This document shows positions 6,752-14,155 of a stretch of 14,684 nucleotides of DNA, piece by piece; the stretch's first letter is position 1, and every line of letters starts with the position of its first letter. The position numbers and the translations under genes were made by a program. Location of the stretch: positions 1 to 14,684 of the forward strand of contig CALLNA010000164.1 of assembly GCA_938005655.1 (NCBI GenBank). The letters are read 5' to 3'. The notes below the pieces were generated by a model. The model made no database searches. It was not told the DNA's origin and worked only from the letters and a program-made list of their open reading frames with translations. The stretch is from an uncultured Novosphingobium sp. GTDB taxonomy: Bacteria > Pseudomonadota > Alphaproteobacteria > Sphingomonadales > Sphingomonadaceae.

Positions 6752-7016
6752 TGCCGCGCCTTGCGCGGTTCCCTGAGGCGTCTTTATCGCGGCCCCGGCA
6801 ACAAGCAACACCTTCGCGGCGGACGGGCGCGCCGCGACGGGCCGCGCGGCCGCGGCGACGAACCGAACCGGCTCTCGGCCCGTCCCGTTCGCGCCACACC
6901 GTTAACGACAACGCGACGGGCAGACGCTCAAACCTCTTGCTTTTGGCGCGGGTTTTAACAATGAGGCGGGATTACCGAGTGGGGCGCGCGGGCGCCTGCC
7001 TGAAGGGATCGTTTAA
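6752..7016. promoter_or_regulatory. Divergent intergenic region of the inositol gene pair
   Basis: This 265-bp gap must hold promoters for both the CDP-alcohol transferase (leftward) and inositol-3-phosphate synthase (rightward). Most of it is very GC-rich. The segment 6927-6965 is AT-richer (TTGCTTTT at 6937, TTTTAACAAT at 6953-6962) and is the likely rightward promoter area, although I find no hexamer pair with 16-18 bp spacing. AAGGGATCG (from about 7002) provides the Shine-Dalgarno for the ATG at 7017. No gene is seen. Confidence 0.4.
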
Positions 7017-8117
7017 ATGAAGCCAATCAAGGTTGCCGTGATCGGCGTAGGCAACTGCGCCAGCTCACTGGTCCAGGGTGTTGCGCACTATCGTTCGAAC
7101 AACTCGTCGCAAGGCCTGATCCACGACCGCATCGGCGGCTACGGCGCCGGCGACGTCGAGTTCGTTCTGGGCGTCGACGTCGATGCCCGCAAGGTCGGCA
7201 AGGACATTGCCGAGGCGATCTTCGCCGCTCCTAACAACACCACGGTGTTCTTCCCCCAGGTGCCGGCCACCGGCGCCAAGGTGATGATGGGCAAGGTGCT
7301 GGACGGCGTCGCCGAGCACATGACCACGGCCGGCGAGAAGGGCTTCATCGTCGCCGACGCGCCCGAAGCGACCCGCGAAGGCATCGTCGCCGCGCTCAAG
7401 CAGTCGGGCGCCGAGGTCCTCCTGAACTTCCTGCCCGTCGGCTCGGAAGACGCGACCGAGTTCTACATGGAATGCGCGCTCGAGGCGGGCGTCGCGGTCG
7501 TCAACTGCATGCCGGTGTTCATCGCCAGCCGCCCCGAGTGGGAACGCCGCTTCGCCGAGAAGCGCATCCCCATCGTCGGTGACGACATCAAGGCGCAGAT
7601 CGGCGCCACCATCGTCCACCGCGTCCTCTCCAGCCTGTTCGGCGCCCGCGGCGTCCAGGTCGAGAAGACCTACCAGCTCAACACCGGCGGCAACACCGAC
7701 TTCATGAACATGCTCGACCGCCAGCGGCTGGGCAGCAAGAAGACCTCGAAGACCGAGGCGGTCCAGGCGATGCTCGCCACCCGCCTGGAGGACGAGAACA
7801 TCCACGTCGGCCCGTCCGACTACGTGCCGTGGCAGAAGGACAACAAGCTCTGCTTCCTGCGCCTCGAAGGCAACCAGTGGGGCAACGTGCCGATGAACCT
7901 GGAGCTGCGCCTCTCGGTCGAGGACAGCCCGAACTCGGCGGCCTGCGTCATGGACGCGATCCGCTGCTGCAAGGTCGCGCTGGAGCGCGGCGAGGGCGGC
8001 GCGCTGATCGGCCCGTCGGCCTACTTCTGCAAGCACCCGCCGCAGCAGTTCAACGACGACACCGCGGCCCAGATGGTCGAGGAATACATCACCGAAGCCG
8101 CCATCGCGGCCGAGTAA
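7017..8117 (+). CDS. ino1: Inositol-3-phosphate synthase (myo-inositol-1-phosphate synthase)
   Basis: A 366-aa NAD-dependent enzyme that converts glucose-6-phosphate to 1D-myo-inositol-3-phosphate, the first committed step of inositol synthesis. It closely follows the short actinobacterial/mycobacterial Ino1 type rather than the roughly 530-aa eukaryotic form. Visible features are the NAD-binding GVGNCASS (10-17), LPVGSED (139-145), IVGDDIKAQIGAT (186-198), LNTGGNTDFMNM (221-232), SKKTSKTEAV (240-249), GPSDYVPWQKDNK (265-277) with the lysines expected near the active site, and DSPNSA (303-308). ATG at 7017 has AAGGG about 10 nt upstream. It is divergent from the CDP-alcohol transferase and followed, after a hairpin repeat, by a nucleotidyltransferase, suggesting use for a CDP-inositol or inositol-lipid product. 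Codon use looks optimised, hinting at good expression. Confidence 0.97.
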   Translation: MKPIKVAVIGVGNCASSLVQGVAHYRSNNSSQGLIHDRIGGYGAGDVEFVLGVDVDARKVGKDIAEAIFAAPNNTTVFFPQVPATGAKVMMGKVLDGVAEHMTTAGEKGFIVADAPEATREGIVAALKQSGAEVLLNFLPVGSEDATEFYMECALEAGVAVVNCMPVFIASRPEWERRFAEKRIPIVGDDIKAQIGATIVHRVLSSLFGARGVQVEKTYQLNTGGNTDFMNMLDRQRLGSKKTSKTEAVQAMLATRLEDENIHVGPSDYVPWQKDNKLCFLRLEGNQWGNVPMNLELRLSVEDSPNSAACVMDAIRCCKVALERGEGGALIGPSAYFCKHPPQQFNDDTAAQMVEEYITEAAIAAE

Positions 8118-8127
8118 GGTCCATCGA

Positions 8128-8257
8128 TCCTCCCCGGTAACGGGGAGGGGGACCATCCGCAGGATGGTGGAGGGGGCTATCGGCTGGGCGCTGCGCCCAA
8201 AGGCCAGCCCCCTCCGTCAGCGGCTTCGCCGCTGCCACCTCCCCGATCCGGGGAGGA
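8128..8257. repeat. 130-bp multi-hairpin palindromic intergenic repeat
   Basis: The element begins TCCTCCCCG and ends CGGGGAGGA, so its termini are inverted copies. It contains nested stems: 8130-8136 with 8141-8147, 8153-8158 with 8162-8167 (loop GCA), a long 10-bp stem 8169-8178 with 8206-8215 that encloses GGGCG/CGCCC, then 8218-8224 with 8228-8234 (loop TTC), and 8238-8245 with 8249-8256 (loop ATC). It resembles palindromic repeats I associate with sphingomonad genomes. It starts 10 bp after the inositol synthase stop and ends 6 bp before the nucleotidyltransferase start. No coding content; probably non-autonomous. Confidence 0.82.
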
Positions 8258-8263
8258 TTTTTT
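8238..8263 (+). terminator. Terminator-like hairpin with T6 that also carries the downstream Shine-Dalgarno
   Basis: CCTCCCCG and CGGGGAGG form an 8-bp GC stem with loop ATC, followed by ATTTTTT, the layout of an intrinsic terminator. The 3' arm supplies GGGAGG (8251-8256), 7 nt before the GTG at 8264. The same bases can therefore act either as a terminator stem or as the ribosome binding site of the next gene. Confidence 0.55.
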
Positions 8264-9007
8264 GTGGACGCGCTGATCATCGCCGCGGGCTACGGCAGCC
8301 GCCTCTCCGCCCTGTCGCCCTCCAAGCCGCTGACCCCGATCGCCGGGGTGCCGCTGATCGAGCTGGGCGTGCGCCAGGCTAGGGTGGCGGGCGCGGAGCG
8401 GGTCGTCGTGGTGACGGGCCACGAGGCGGAGCGGCTAGAAGCCTTCCTCCCGGGCCTGGCCGAGCGCACCGGGATTCCGGTCGTGCCGGAGCGGCTTTCC
8501 GACTGGTCGACCCCCAACGGCTATTCGGTCATGGCCGGGGCGGCGCGGATCGATGGCGACTACCTGCTGATGATGGCCGACCACATCTTCTCGGCCGAGA
8601 TCCTGCGCGGCCTCGCAGCGCAGGGTGCGCCGGAACGCGGGGTGACGCTGGGGATCGACTTCCGGATCGACAGCCCGCTGGTCGATCCCGACGACGCGAC
8701 CTGGGTGAAGCGCGACGCGGACGGCCGGATCGTGGCAATCGGCAAGACCATTCCCGAATACGACGCGGTCGACTGCGGCGCCTTCCTGGCGACGCCCGAG
8801 CTGGCTCGGGCGATCGCCGCGGCCATCGCGGACGGCAAGCCCGGCAGCCTCTCGGACGGGATGCAGCGCCTCGCCGACGCGGGCCGCGCCTGGACGATGG
8901 ACATCGGCGAGGCCTGGTGGATCGACGTCGACGACCCGCGCGCCCATGCACTGGCGGAGGAGCAGGCGCCGGCGGAGCTGCGCGAGATCTACGCGCCCTC
9001 TCGCTAG
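8264..9007 (+). CDS. Sugar/inositol-phosphate nucleotidyltransferase (candidate CTP:inositol-1-phosphate cytidylyltransferase)
   Basis: A 247-aa nucleotidyltransferase of the GT-A-like NTP_transferase fold. The nucleotide-binding signature LIIAAGYGSRL...SKPL lies at 4-23 (K21), NGYSVM at 85-90, the metal-binding MADHIF at 104-109, then ATWVKRDADGRIVAIGKTIPEYDAVDCGAF (145-174) and WWIDVDDP near the C-terminus (218-225). The DHIF, IGK...YDAVD and WW-x-D-x-D elements resemble IPCT, the enzyme making CDP-inositol in di-myo-inositol-phosphate producers; phosphocholine cytidylyltransferases share several of them. The context with inositol-3-phosphate synthase and a CDP-alcohol transferase favours inositol. 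The start is GTG at 8264, with GGGAGG 7 nt upstream inside the end of the repeat element. Fold certain, substrate inferred. Confidence 0.88.
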   Translation: MDALIIAAGYGSRLSALSPSKPLTPIAGVPLIELGVRQARVAGAERVVVVTGHEAERLEAFLPGLAERTGIPVVPERLSDWSTPNGYSVMAGAARIDGDYLLMMADHIFSAEILRGLAAQGAPERGVTLGIDFRIDSPLVDPDDATWVKRDADGRIVAIGKTIPEYDAVDCGAFLATPELARAIAAAIADGKPGSLSDGMQRLADAGRAWTMDIGEAWWIDVDDPRAHALAEEQAPAELREIYAPSR

Positions 9008-9045
9008 GCGCGGAGAGCGAGGCGGGAAGTTGCGGGCAAGATGCT

Positions 9046-9165
9046 CGTCACCCCGGGCTTGACCCGGGGTCCCGCTGCCTGTTGCGGCGGACGGGACCGT
9101 GCCTCCCGCTCGTCCGATAGGTTGCACCTGAAGAAGCGGGACCCCGGGTCAAGCCCGGGGTGACG
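9046..9165. repeat. Long inverted repeat, copy 1 (31-bp perfect arms)
   Basis: Arms 9046-9076 and 9135-9165 are perfect reverse complements over 31 bp, starting CGTCACCCCGGGCTTGACCC, and enclose a 58-nt spacer. The same family recurs at 14156-14289. It lies between two convergent genes (nucleotidyltransferase ending at 9007, DUF2141 ending at 9205), where a bidirectional terminator would be expected. No coding content. Confidence 0.9.
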
Positions 9166-9204
9166 GAGCGGGATTGGGGAGAAGGTGTCGCCCTTCATCC
9201 CCTC

Positions 9205-9699
9205 TCAGGGATATTTCATCTGGATCCGCGTGGTCATCCCGGTGCGCGGGATCGCCAGGCGGACCGAGCGGAACGAGGGTAGGCCAGCCAGGGTCGCCGG
9301 ATTGTTCGAGAAGCCGTAGCCCTCGGCCGGCAGGCCGATCCCGGTGCGGTCGAACGACTGGTTGGCGTTCTCGTCGTGATAGAGCGCCAGGGCATAGACC
9401 CCGGGCTGGGGCAGGTAGATGCAGGTCCGGGTGGTCCCGGCCGTCGCCGGGCTGCGGCCGACGTAGAGCGAGCCGTGCTTGACCAGGAACTTGCGCGAAT
9501 TGTCCTCGTAGAGCGTGACCGCCATCAGCCCGCGGCTCGACCGCACGCCTTCGACGATCACGTTGATCCAGGTGGCGCTCGGCTTGCCGGTGCAGCCGGC
9601 GGGCGCGCCTTGCGCGGCGGCCGGCGCGGCCAGCGCGCCGAAGCTGCCGAAGAAGGCAAGGGAAAGGGCCGCGGCGCGGGCACGTCTCGGCAGGCTCAT
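9205..9699 (-). CDS. Exported DUF2141 domain protein
   Basis: A 164-aa secreted protein of the DUF2141 family, whose function is unknown. A signal peptide is evident: basic MSLPRRARAAAL, a hydrophobic stretch, then APAAAQ with cleavage near residue 30. The mature part carries the family hallmarks: VIVEGVRSSRGLMAVTLYED, GVYALALYHDENANQSFD and GIGLPAEGYGFSNN, a beta-sandwich-like pattern with an acidic DENANQSFDRTG loop that may bind calcium (inference). Two cysteines remain after cleavage (in GCTGKP and RTCIYLP) and could form a disulfide. The ATG at 9699 is preceded by AGGA with 9-nt spacing; the frame is open further upstream to 9897, but that part looks non-coding and would bury the signal peptide. 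The gene is monocistronic and divergent from rpe. Confidence 0.92.
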   Translation of the reverse strand: MSLPRRARAAALSLAFFGSFGALAAPAAAQGAPAGCTGKPSATWINVIVEGVRSSRGLMAVTLYEDNSRKFLVKHGSLYVGRSPATAGTTRTCIYLPQPGVYALALYHDENANQSFDRTGIGLPAEGYGFSNNPATLAGLPSFRSVRLAIPRTGMTTRIQMKYP

Positions 9700-9980
9700 G
9701 GGCGTAAATCCTGTCTCGTTTCGGAGGGAGATGCCTGCCGCGGTCGGCAGGGGGCGGAACGGCGCGTCGGGACCGATCGGGAGTTCGTCTCTCCGGGCTA
9801 TCCGATTCGGGGCGTGAATAGGAACTGAATTGGGCAGAATTGGGTCAAGGCGGGGCAGGCCGCTCTCCACGCGCGATGACGCGAGCTTTGCCGCCATACT
9901 GTGTGGAAAACGACCGGAACCGCGCTTGTAGCCCCAAGATGTGGTGCCTAGAGCGGAGGAAAGGAGCCGTTTTCACCGTC
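9700..9980. promoter_or_regulatory. Divergent intergenic region between DUF2141 gene and rpe operon
   Basis: This 281-bp gap must drive the DUF2141 gene leftward and the rpe-heparinase-purH operon rightward. The AT-richer part is 9815-9845, with two TTGGG blocks, but I cannot place a convincing -35/-10 pair. The AGGA-rich stretch 9956-9966 (AGGAAAGGAG) is the rpe ribosome binding site. No gene or repeat is seen. Confidence 0.4.
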
Positions 9981-10643
9981 ATGGCCGCGCCGCTCATCGC
10001 CCCGTCGATCCTCTCCGCCGATTTCGCCAGGCTGGGCGAGGAGGTCCGCGCGATCGACGCCGCCGGGGCCGACTGGATCCATGTCGACGTGATGGATGGC
10101 CACTTCGTCCCCAACATCACGATCGGCCCGGCGGTGGTTAAGGCGCTGCGCCCGCACAGCGCCAAGCCGTTCGACGTCCACCTGATGATCTCGCCGGTCG
10201 ACGCCTATCTGGAGGCCTTCGCCGCGGCCGGCGCCGACATCATCACGGTCCATCCCGAGGCCGGCCCCCACGTCCACCGCACGGTCCAGGCGGTCAAGGC
10301 GCTCGGCAAGAAGGCGGGCGTCTCGCTCAACCCGGGGACGCCGGCCAAGATGCTCGACTACCTGATCGACGAGATCGACCTCGTCCTGGTGATGAGCGTC
10401 AATCCCGGCTTCGGCGGGCAGAGTTTCATCGCCAGCCAGCTCCGCAAGATCGAGGCGGTGCGCAAGATGATCGACAAGTCGGGCCGCGAGATCCTGCTGG
10501 AGGTCGACGGCGGGGTGGACGTGACCACGATCCGCTCCTGCACCGATGCCGGGGCCGACGTGCTCGTCGCCGGCACCGCCAGCTTCAAGGGCGGGCCTGA
10601 CCACTACGCGGCGAACATCGCCGCGCTCAAGGCCGCGGGGTAG
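9981..10643 (+). CDS. rpe: Ribulose-phosphate 3-epimerase
   Basis: A 220-aa TIM-barrel enzyme interconverting D-ribulose-5-phosphate and D-xylulose-5-phosphate in the pentose phosphate pathway; cytoplasmic. The sequence is full length and has all signatures: IAPSILSADFARLGEE (6-21), HVDVMDGHFVPNITIGP (34-50), VHLMI (66-70), the phosphate-loop region MSVNPGFGGQSFI (138-150) and LEVDGGVD (173-180). Metal and catalytic residues H34, D36, H67 and D176 are all present. The start at 9981 is set by homology; AAGGAG sits 14 nt upstream, rather far. An in-frame ATG at 9939 would add 14 residues without a better ribosome site. It is the first gene of an operon in which the heparinase-family gene begins 3 bp after its stop. 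Confidence 0.97.
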   Translation: MAAPLIAPSILSADFARLGEEVRAIDAAGADWIHVDVMDGHFVPNITIGPAVVKALRPHSAKPFDVHLMISPVDAYLEAFAAAGADIITVHPEAGPHVHRTVQAVKALGKKAGVSLNPGTPAKMLDYLIDEIDLVLVMSVNPGFGGQSFIASQLRKIEAVRKMIDKSGREILLEVDGGVDVTTIRSCTDAGADVLVAGTASFKGGPDHYAANIAALKAAG

Positions 10644-10646
10644 CAG

Positions 10647-12527
10647 ATGGCCGATGCGCTCGCCGATGCTCGCCAGCCCAGAAGCCGTCGGGGGTTCGCG
10701 CAGCGCCCGGGCGCCGAAACCGCCCTGCCGCTGCCCGGCGGCGCGGAGGCGGGCGTGGTAGCCGAGGCGGCGGACCCGGCACGCGCGCCGCGCGGCGACG
10801 AGCCGCTCGATCCCAGCCGCGCCCTGGCCCTGGCCGACTTCGCCCCGCCCGCGGTCGGCGCGGGCGAGCGGCTGATCCGCCTCGCCTACCGGATGGGGAT
10901 GCGCGGCGGGCTGTCGCCGTTCCGCAAGGCGGCGAGGCCGCGCCTGCTCGCCACGGTGCAGAACCCGCTGCCGGGCGACGCCGTCTCCGGCACCGCCCTG
11001 CGCGCCGGGCACTTCCTGATCCACGGGCTCAAGGTGCCGATCGCCCAGGCCGACTTCGGCGGCGCGGCGCGACTCACCCCGCCGGTCGAGCGAGTCGCCC
11101 ACACCTTCTCCTGGCTCGCCGACCTCGAGGCCGCCGCCCCGCGCGAGCAGGTCGTGCCCGTTGCCGAGCGTGTGCTCGCCGCCTGGCTCGAGGCCAATCC
11201 GAAGATCCCCTCGCGCCCCGGCAAGGGCGCGGCCTGGAGCGTCGGCTATGCCGGCCAGCGCGAGCTGAACTGGCTGGTCCACGCCCCGCTGATCCTGTCC
11301 TCGCCCGACAAGGCGCTGCGGGCGCGGGTGCTCAACGCGATCAACGAGACCGCGCGCTGGCTCGACCGCAACGTCGGCCGCGCCGAGGACCGCCTGGCCG
11401 AGGTCGCGGGCTGGTGCGGCGTGGTCGCCGCCGGCCTCCTCCTGCCCGAGGGCCGCGCGCGCCGCCTGTTCGGCGAGGCGGGCCTGGTCCAGGCCCTGGG
11501 CGAGCTGGTCGGCGACGACGGCGGGGTGCTCTCGCGCAGCCCGGTCGCCCAGATGGAGGCGATCGCGCTGCTGACCAAGCTGCGCGCCTGCTATCGCGCC
11601 ACCCGCCGCGAGCCGCCGGCCGCGCTCGACACGATCCTGACCATGCTGGTCCCGCCGTTGCTCGCCCTGACCCATGGCGACGGCTCGCTCGGCTCGTGGC
11701 AGGGCGGCTGGGCCGTGGCTGCCGACGAGGTCGCCGGGCTGGTCGCGGCGAGCGGGGTCCGCACCCGCCCTCTGCGCGACGTCAGCCAGTGGGGCTATCA
11801 GCGCGTGGTCGCGCAGAAGAGCGTGCTCCAGTTCGACGCCGCGCCGCCGCCGCTGGCTCGCCACGCCCGCTACGGCTGCGCCTCGACCCTGGCGCTGGAG
11901 TTCTCCCACGCCGGGCACCGCCTGATCGTCAACTGCGGCGGCGCGGCGGCGGCCGGCGGGCTGATGCCGGTGCGGCTGGAGCAGGGCCTGCGCGCCACGG
12001 CCGCCCATTCGACCCTGACCCTCGACGACGCCAACTCCACCGCCGTCCTGATCAACGGCAAGCTCGGCTCGGGCGTCGGCGAGGTCGAGGTCGACCGCCG
12101 CACGCTGGAGATCGAGAACGGCGGCGCGACCCGGCTGGAAGCGGCGCACGACGGCTATGCGCAGCGCCACGGCCTGGTCCACCGCCGCATCCTGATCCTG
12201 CGCGACGACGGCACCGAGCTGCGCGGCGAGGACCTGCTGGTGCCCACCGGGCGCAAGGGCAAGCGCGGCAAGGTCGGCTTCGCCGTGCGCTTCCACCTCG
12301 GCCCCGGCATCGACGTCGGCCTGTCGGAGGATCGCCAGGGCGTGGGCATGGTCCTGCCCGACGGCTCCTACTGGCAGTTCCGCTCGGGCGGCGCCGAGCT
12401 GAAGATCGAGGAATCCATCTGGACAGACGGGGCCGGAAGGCCCCAAGCGGTCCAGCAGATCGTGCTCCAGGGACTCGTTTCGCGCGGTGGCGGAAACTTC
12501 GCCTGGCTGCTGAAGAAAATGGGATAG
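10647..12527 (+). CDS. Heparinase II/III family protein
   Basis: A 626-aa protein of the heparinase II/III family, named for polysaccharide lyases with an alpha/alpha toroid followed by an antiparallel beta-sandwich. The first about 60 residues are Ala/Pro/Arg-rich and look disordered. A helical region (about 105-340) includes HTFSWLADL, AWSVGYAGQRELNWLVH and ETARWLDRN. The beta-rich C-terminal part (about 370-615) includes SLGSWQGGW, GYQRVVAQKSVLQFDAAPP, the HSTLTLDDANST motif and DGSYWQFRSGG. No signal peptide is visible, which is odd for an extracellular lyase; a cytoplasmic or envelope-remodelling role is possible. The gene lies between rpe (3 bp) and purH (8 bp), an arrangement I recall as common in Alphaproteobacteria, so it probably has a conserved but undefined role. 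Starts other than 10647 cannot be excluded because the ribosome site is weak. Confidence 0.9.
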   Translation: MADALADARQPRSRRGFAQRPGAETALPLPGGAEAGVVAEAADPARAPRGDEPLDPSRALALADFAPPAVGAGERLIRLAYRMGMRGGLSPFRKAARPRLLATVQNPLPGDAVSGTALRAGHFLIHGLKVPIAQADFGGAARLTPPVERVAHTFSWLADLEAAAPREQVVPVAERVLAAWLEANPKIPSRPGKGAAWSVGYAGQRELNWLVHAPLILSSPDKALRARVLNAINETARWLDRNVGRAEDRLAEVAGWCGVVAAGLLLPEGRARRLFGEAGLVQALGELVGDDGGVLSRSPVAQMEAIALLTKLRACYRATRREPPAALDTILTMLVPPLLALTHGDGSLGSWQGGWAVAADEVAGLVAASGVRTRPLRDVSQWGYQRVVAQKSVLQFDAAPPPLARHARYGCASTLALEFSHAGHRLIVNCGGAAAAGGLMPVRLEQGLRATAAHSTLTLDDANSTAVLINGKLGSGVGEVEVDRRTLEIENGGATRLEAAHDGYAQRHGLVHRRILILRDDGTELRGEDLLVPTGRKGKRGKVGFAVRFHLGPGIDVGLSEDRQGVGMVLPDGSYWQFRSGGAELKIEESIWTDGAGRPQAVQQIVLQGLVSRGGGNFAWLLKKMG

Positions 12528-12535
12528 CATTCGAC

Positions 12536-14122
12536 ATGACTGACGTTTCGATCCGCCGGGCGCTGCTTTCGGTGTCCGACAAGGCCGGCCTGGCCGATCT
12601 GGGCCGCGTCCTCGCCGCCCGCGGCGTGGCGCTGGTCTCGACCGGGGGCACGGCCAAGGCGCTGCGCGAGGCCGGGCTGGAGGTGCGCGACGTCTCCGAC
12701 CTGACCGGCTTCCCCGAGATGATGGACGGCCGGGTCAAGACGCTGCACCCGATGGTCCACGGCGGCCTCCTCGCCGTGCGCGACAATCCCGAGCATGCCG
12801 CGGCCATGGCCGAGCACGCGATCGGTGCGATCGACCTCGTCGTGGTCAACCTCTATCCCTTCGCGGCGACCTGGGCGCGCGGCGGCAGCCGCGAGGATAT
12901 GATCGAGAACATCGACATCGGCGGCCCCTCGATGGTCCGCTCGGCGGCGAAGAACCACCAGTTCGTCACGATCCTGACCGACCCGGCCGACTACCCCGCC
13001 CTGCTCGCGCAGATCGAGGCGACCGGCGCGACCAGCCTCGAATTCCGCAAGGCCATGGCCGCCAAGGCCTTCGCCGCGACCGCCGCCTACGACGCGACGA
13101 TCAGCCAGTGGTTCGCCCAGGTCGACCAGCCGGTGAAGTTCCCGGCGCAGCGGACCATGACCGCCTCGCTCGTCACCACCCTGCGCTACGGCGAGAACCC
13201 GCACCAGGAGGCCGCGCTCTACACCTCGGGCGGGCCGCACGGCGCGGGGATCGCCCAGGCCCGCCAGGTCCAGGGCAAGGAGCTGTCCTACAACAACTAC
13301 AACGACGCCAACGCCGCGCTGGAGCTGGCCGCCGAGTTCGCTGGCGGGGCGCCGACCGTGGTGATCGTCAAGCACGCCAACCCCTGCGGCGTCGCCACCC
13401 GGCCGAGCCTGCTGGAGGCGTGGCAAGAGGCGCTGGCCTGCGATTCGGTCTCGGCCTTTGGTGGGATCGTCGCCACCAACGTCCCGCTCGACGGGCCGAC
13501 CGCCGAGGCGATCTGCCAGATCTTCACCGAGGTCGTGATCGCCCCCGGCGCCGACGAGGCCGCCATCGCCGCCTTCACGAAGAAGAAGAACCTGCGCCTG
13601 CTGCTGGTCGATGCCCTGCCCGACCCGCGCCGCAAGGGCCAGATGACCACGATCATCGCCGGCGGCGTCCTCGTCCAGGACCGCGACGACGGCCACATCG
13701 ACCCCACCGATCTCAAGGTCGTGACCAGGCGCCAGCCGACCGAGCAGGAGCTGGCGGACTGCCTCTTCGCCTGGACCGTGGCCAAGCACGTCAAGTCGAA
13801 CGCCATCGTCTATGCCCGGGACGGCGCGACCGCCGGCATCGGCGCGGGCCAGATGAACCGCCGCGATTCCTCACGCATCGCCGCCGCCAAGGCCCAGGAA
13901 GCCGCCGAGACCCACGGCTGGAGCGAAAGCCGCGCGGTTGGCAGCGCGGTCGCCTCGGACGCCTTCTTCCCCTTCGCCGACGGCCTGCTGGCGGCGGCCG
14001 AGGCGGGCGCGACCGCGGTGATCCAGCCCGGCGGCTCGATCCGCGACGAGGAAGTCATCGCCGCCGCCGACGAAGCCGGCCTGGCCATGGTCTTCACCGG
14101 AATGCGCCACTTCCGGCACTAG
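12536..14122 (+). CDS. purH: Bifunctional AICAR formyltransferase / IMP cyclohydrolase
   Basis: A 528-aa enzyme performing the last two steps of de novo IMP synthesis in the cytoplasm: formylation of AICAR with 10-formyl-THF, and ring closure to IMP. The N-terminal MGS-like cyclohydrolase domain shows LLSVSDKAGL (10-19), LVSTGGTAKAL (33-43), DGRVKTLHPMVHGG (64-77) and IGGPSMVRSAAKNH (128-141). The formyltransferase part carries LRYGENPHQ (216-224), the catalytic VKHANPCG (K279, H280), SAFGGIVA (306-313), SNAIVYA (421-427) and GIGAGQMNRRDS (434-445). Length is as expected and the C-terminal TGMRHFRH is typical. The ATG at 12536 begins 8 bp after the heparinase-family stop; the frame is open much further upstream, but that is within the heparinase gene. 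Last gene of the operon; a repeat follows. Confidence 0.98.
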   Translation: MTDVSIRRALLSVSDKAGLADLGRVLAARGVALVSTGGTAKALREAGLEVRDVSDLTGFPEMMDGRVKTLHPMVHGGLLAVRDNPEHAAAMAEHAIGAIDLVVVNLYPFAATWARGGSREDMIENIDIGGPSMVRSAAKNHQFVTILTDPADYPALLAQIEATGATSLEFRKAMAAKAFAATAAYDATISQWFAQVDQPVKFPAQRTMTASLVTTLRYGENPHQEAALYTSGGPHGAGIAQARQVQGKELSYNNYNDANAALELAAEFAGGAPTVVIVKHANPCGVATRPSLLEAWQEALACDSVSAFGGIVATNVPLDGPTAEAICQIFTEVVIAPGADEAAIAAFTKKKNLRLLLVDALPDPRRKGQMTTIIAGGVLVQDRDDGHIDPTDLKVVTRRQPTEQELADCLFAWTVAKHVKSNAIVYARDGATAGIGAGQMNRRDSSRIAAAKAQEAAETHGWSESRAVGSAVASDAFFPFADGLLAAAEAGATAVIQPGGSIRDEEVIAAADEAGLAMVFTGMRHFRH

Positions 14123-14155
14123 GGAGTTGGGAGGAGGGCAATCCAACCCTCACCC

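Noticed and set aside
5330..6958. A 542-codon plus-strand frame across the M20 start, the intergenic hairpins and the CDP-alcohol transferase
   Set aside because: It crosses a non-coding region and is antisense to a gene with a perfect CDP-alcohol transferase motif.
8118..8263. CRISPR or tandem-repeat array in the hairpin-rich gap
   Set aside because: The hairpins differ from each other and there are no regularly spaced identical repeats or spacers.
9046..9165. Insertion sequence ends
   Set aside because: The 58-nt interior cannot encode a transposase, and no target-site duplication is evident; a short palindromic repeat explains it better.
9948..12530. An 860-codon open frame on the minus strand opposite rpe and the heparinase-family gene
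   Set aside because: It is a GC-rich antisense shadow: composition is dominated by Arg, Ala, Gly, Asp and Gln, no domain is recognisable, and both sense genes have clear families.
11414..12535. Upstream extension of purH giving a 902-aa protein
   Set aside because: The extra part is an off-frame reading of the heparinase-family gene, full of Arg and Pro; PurH homology starts at 12536.
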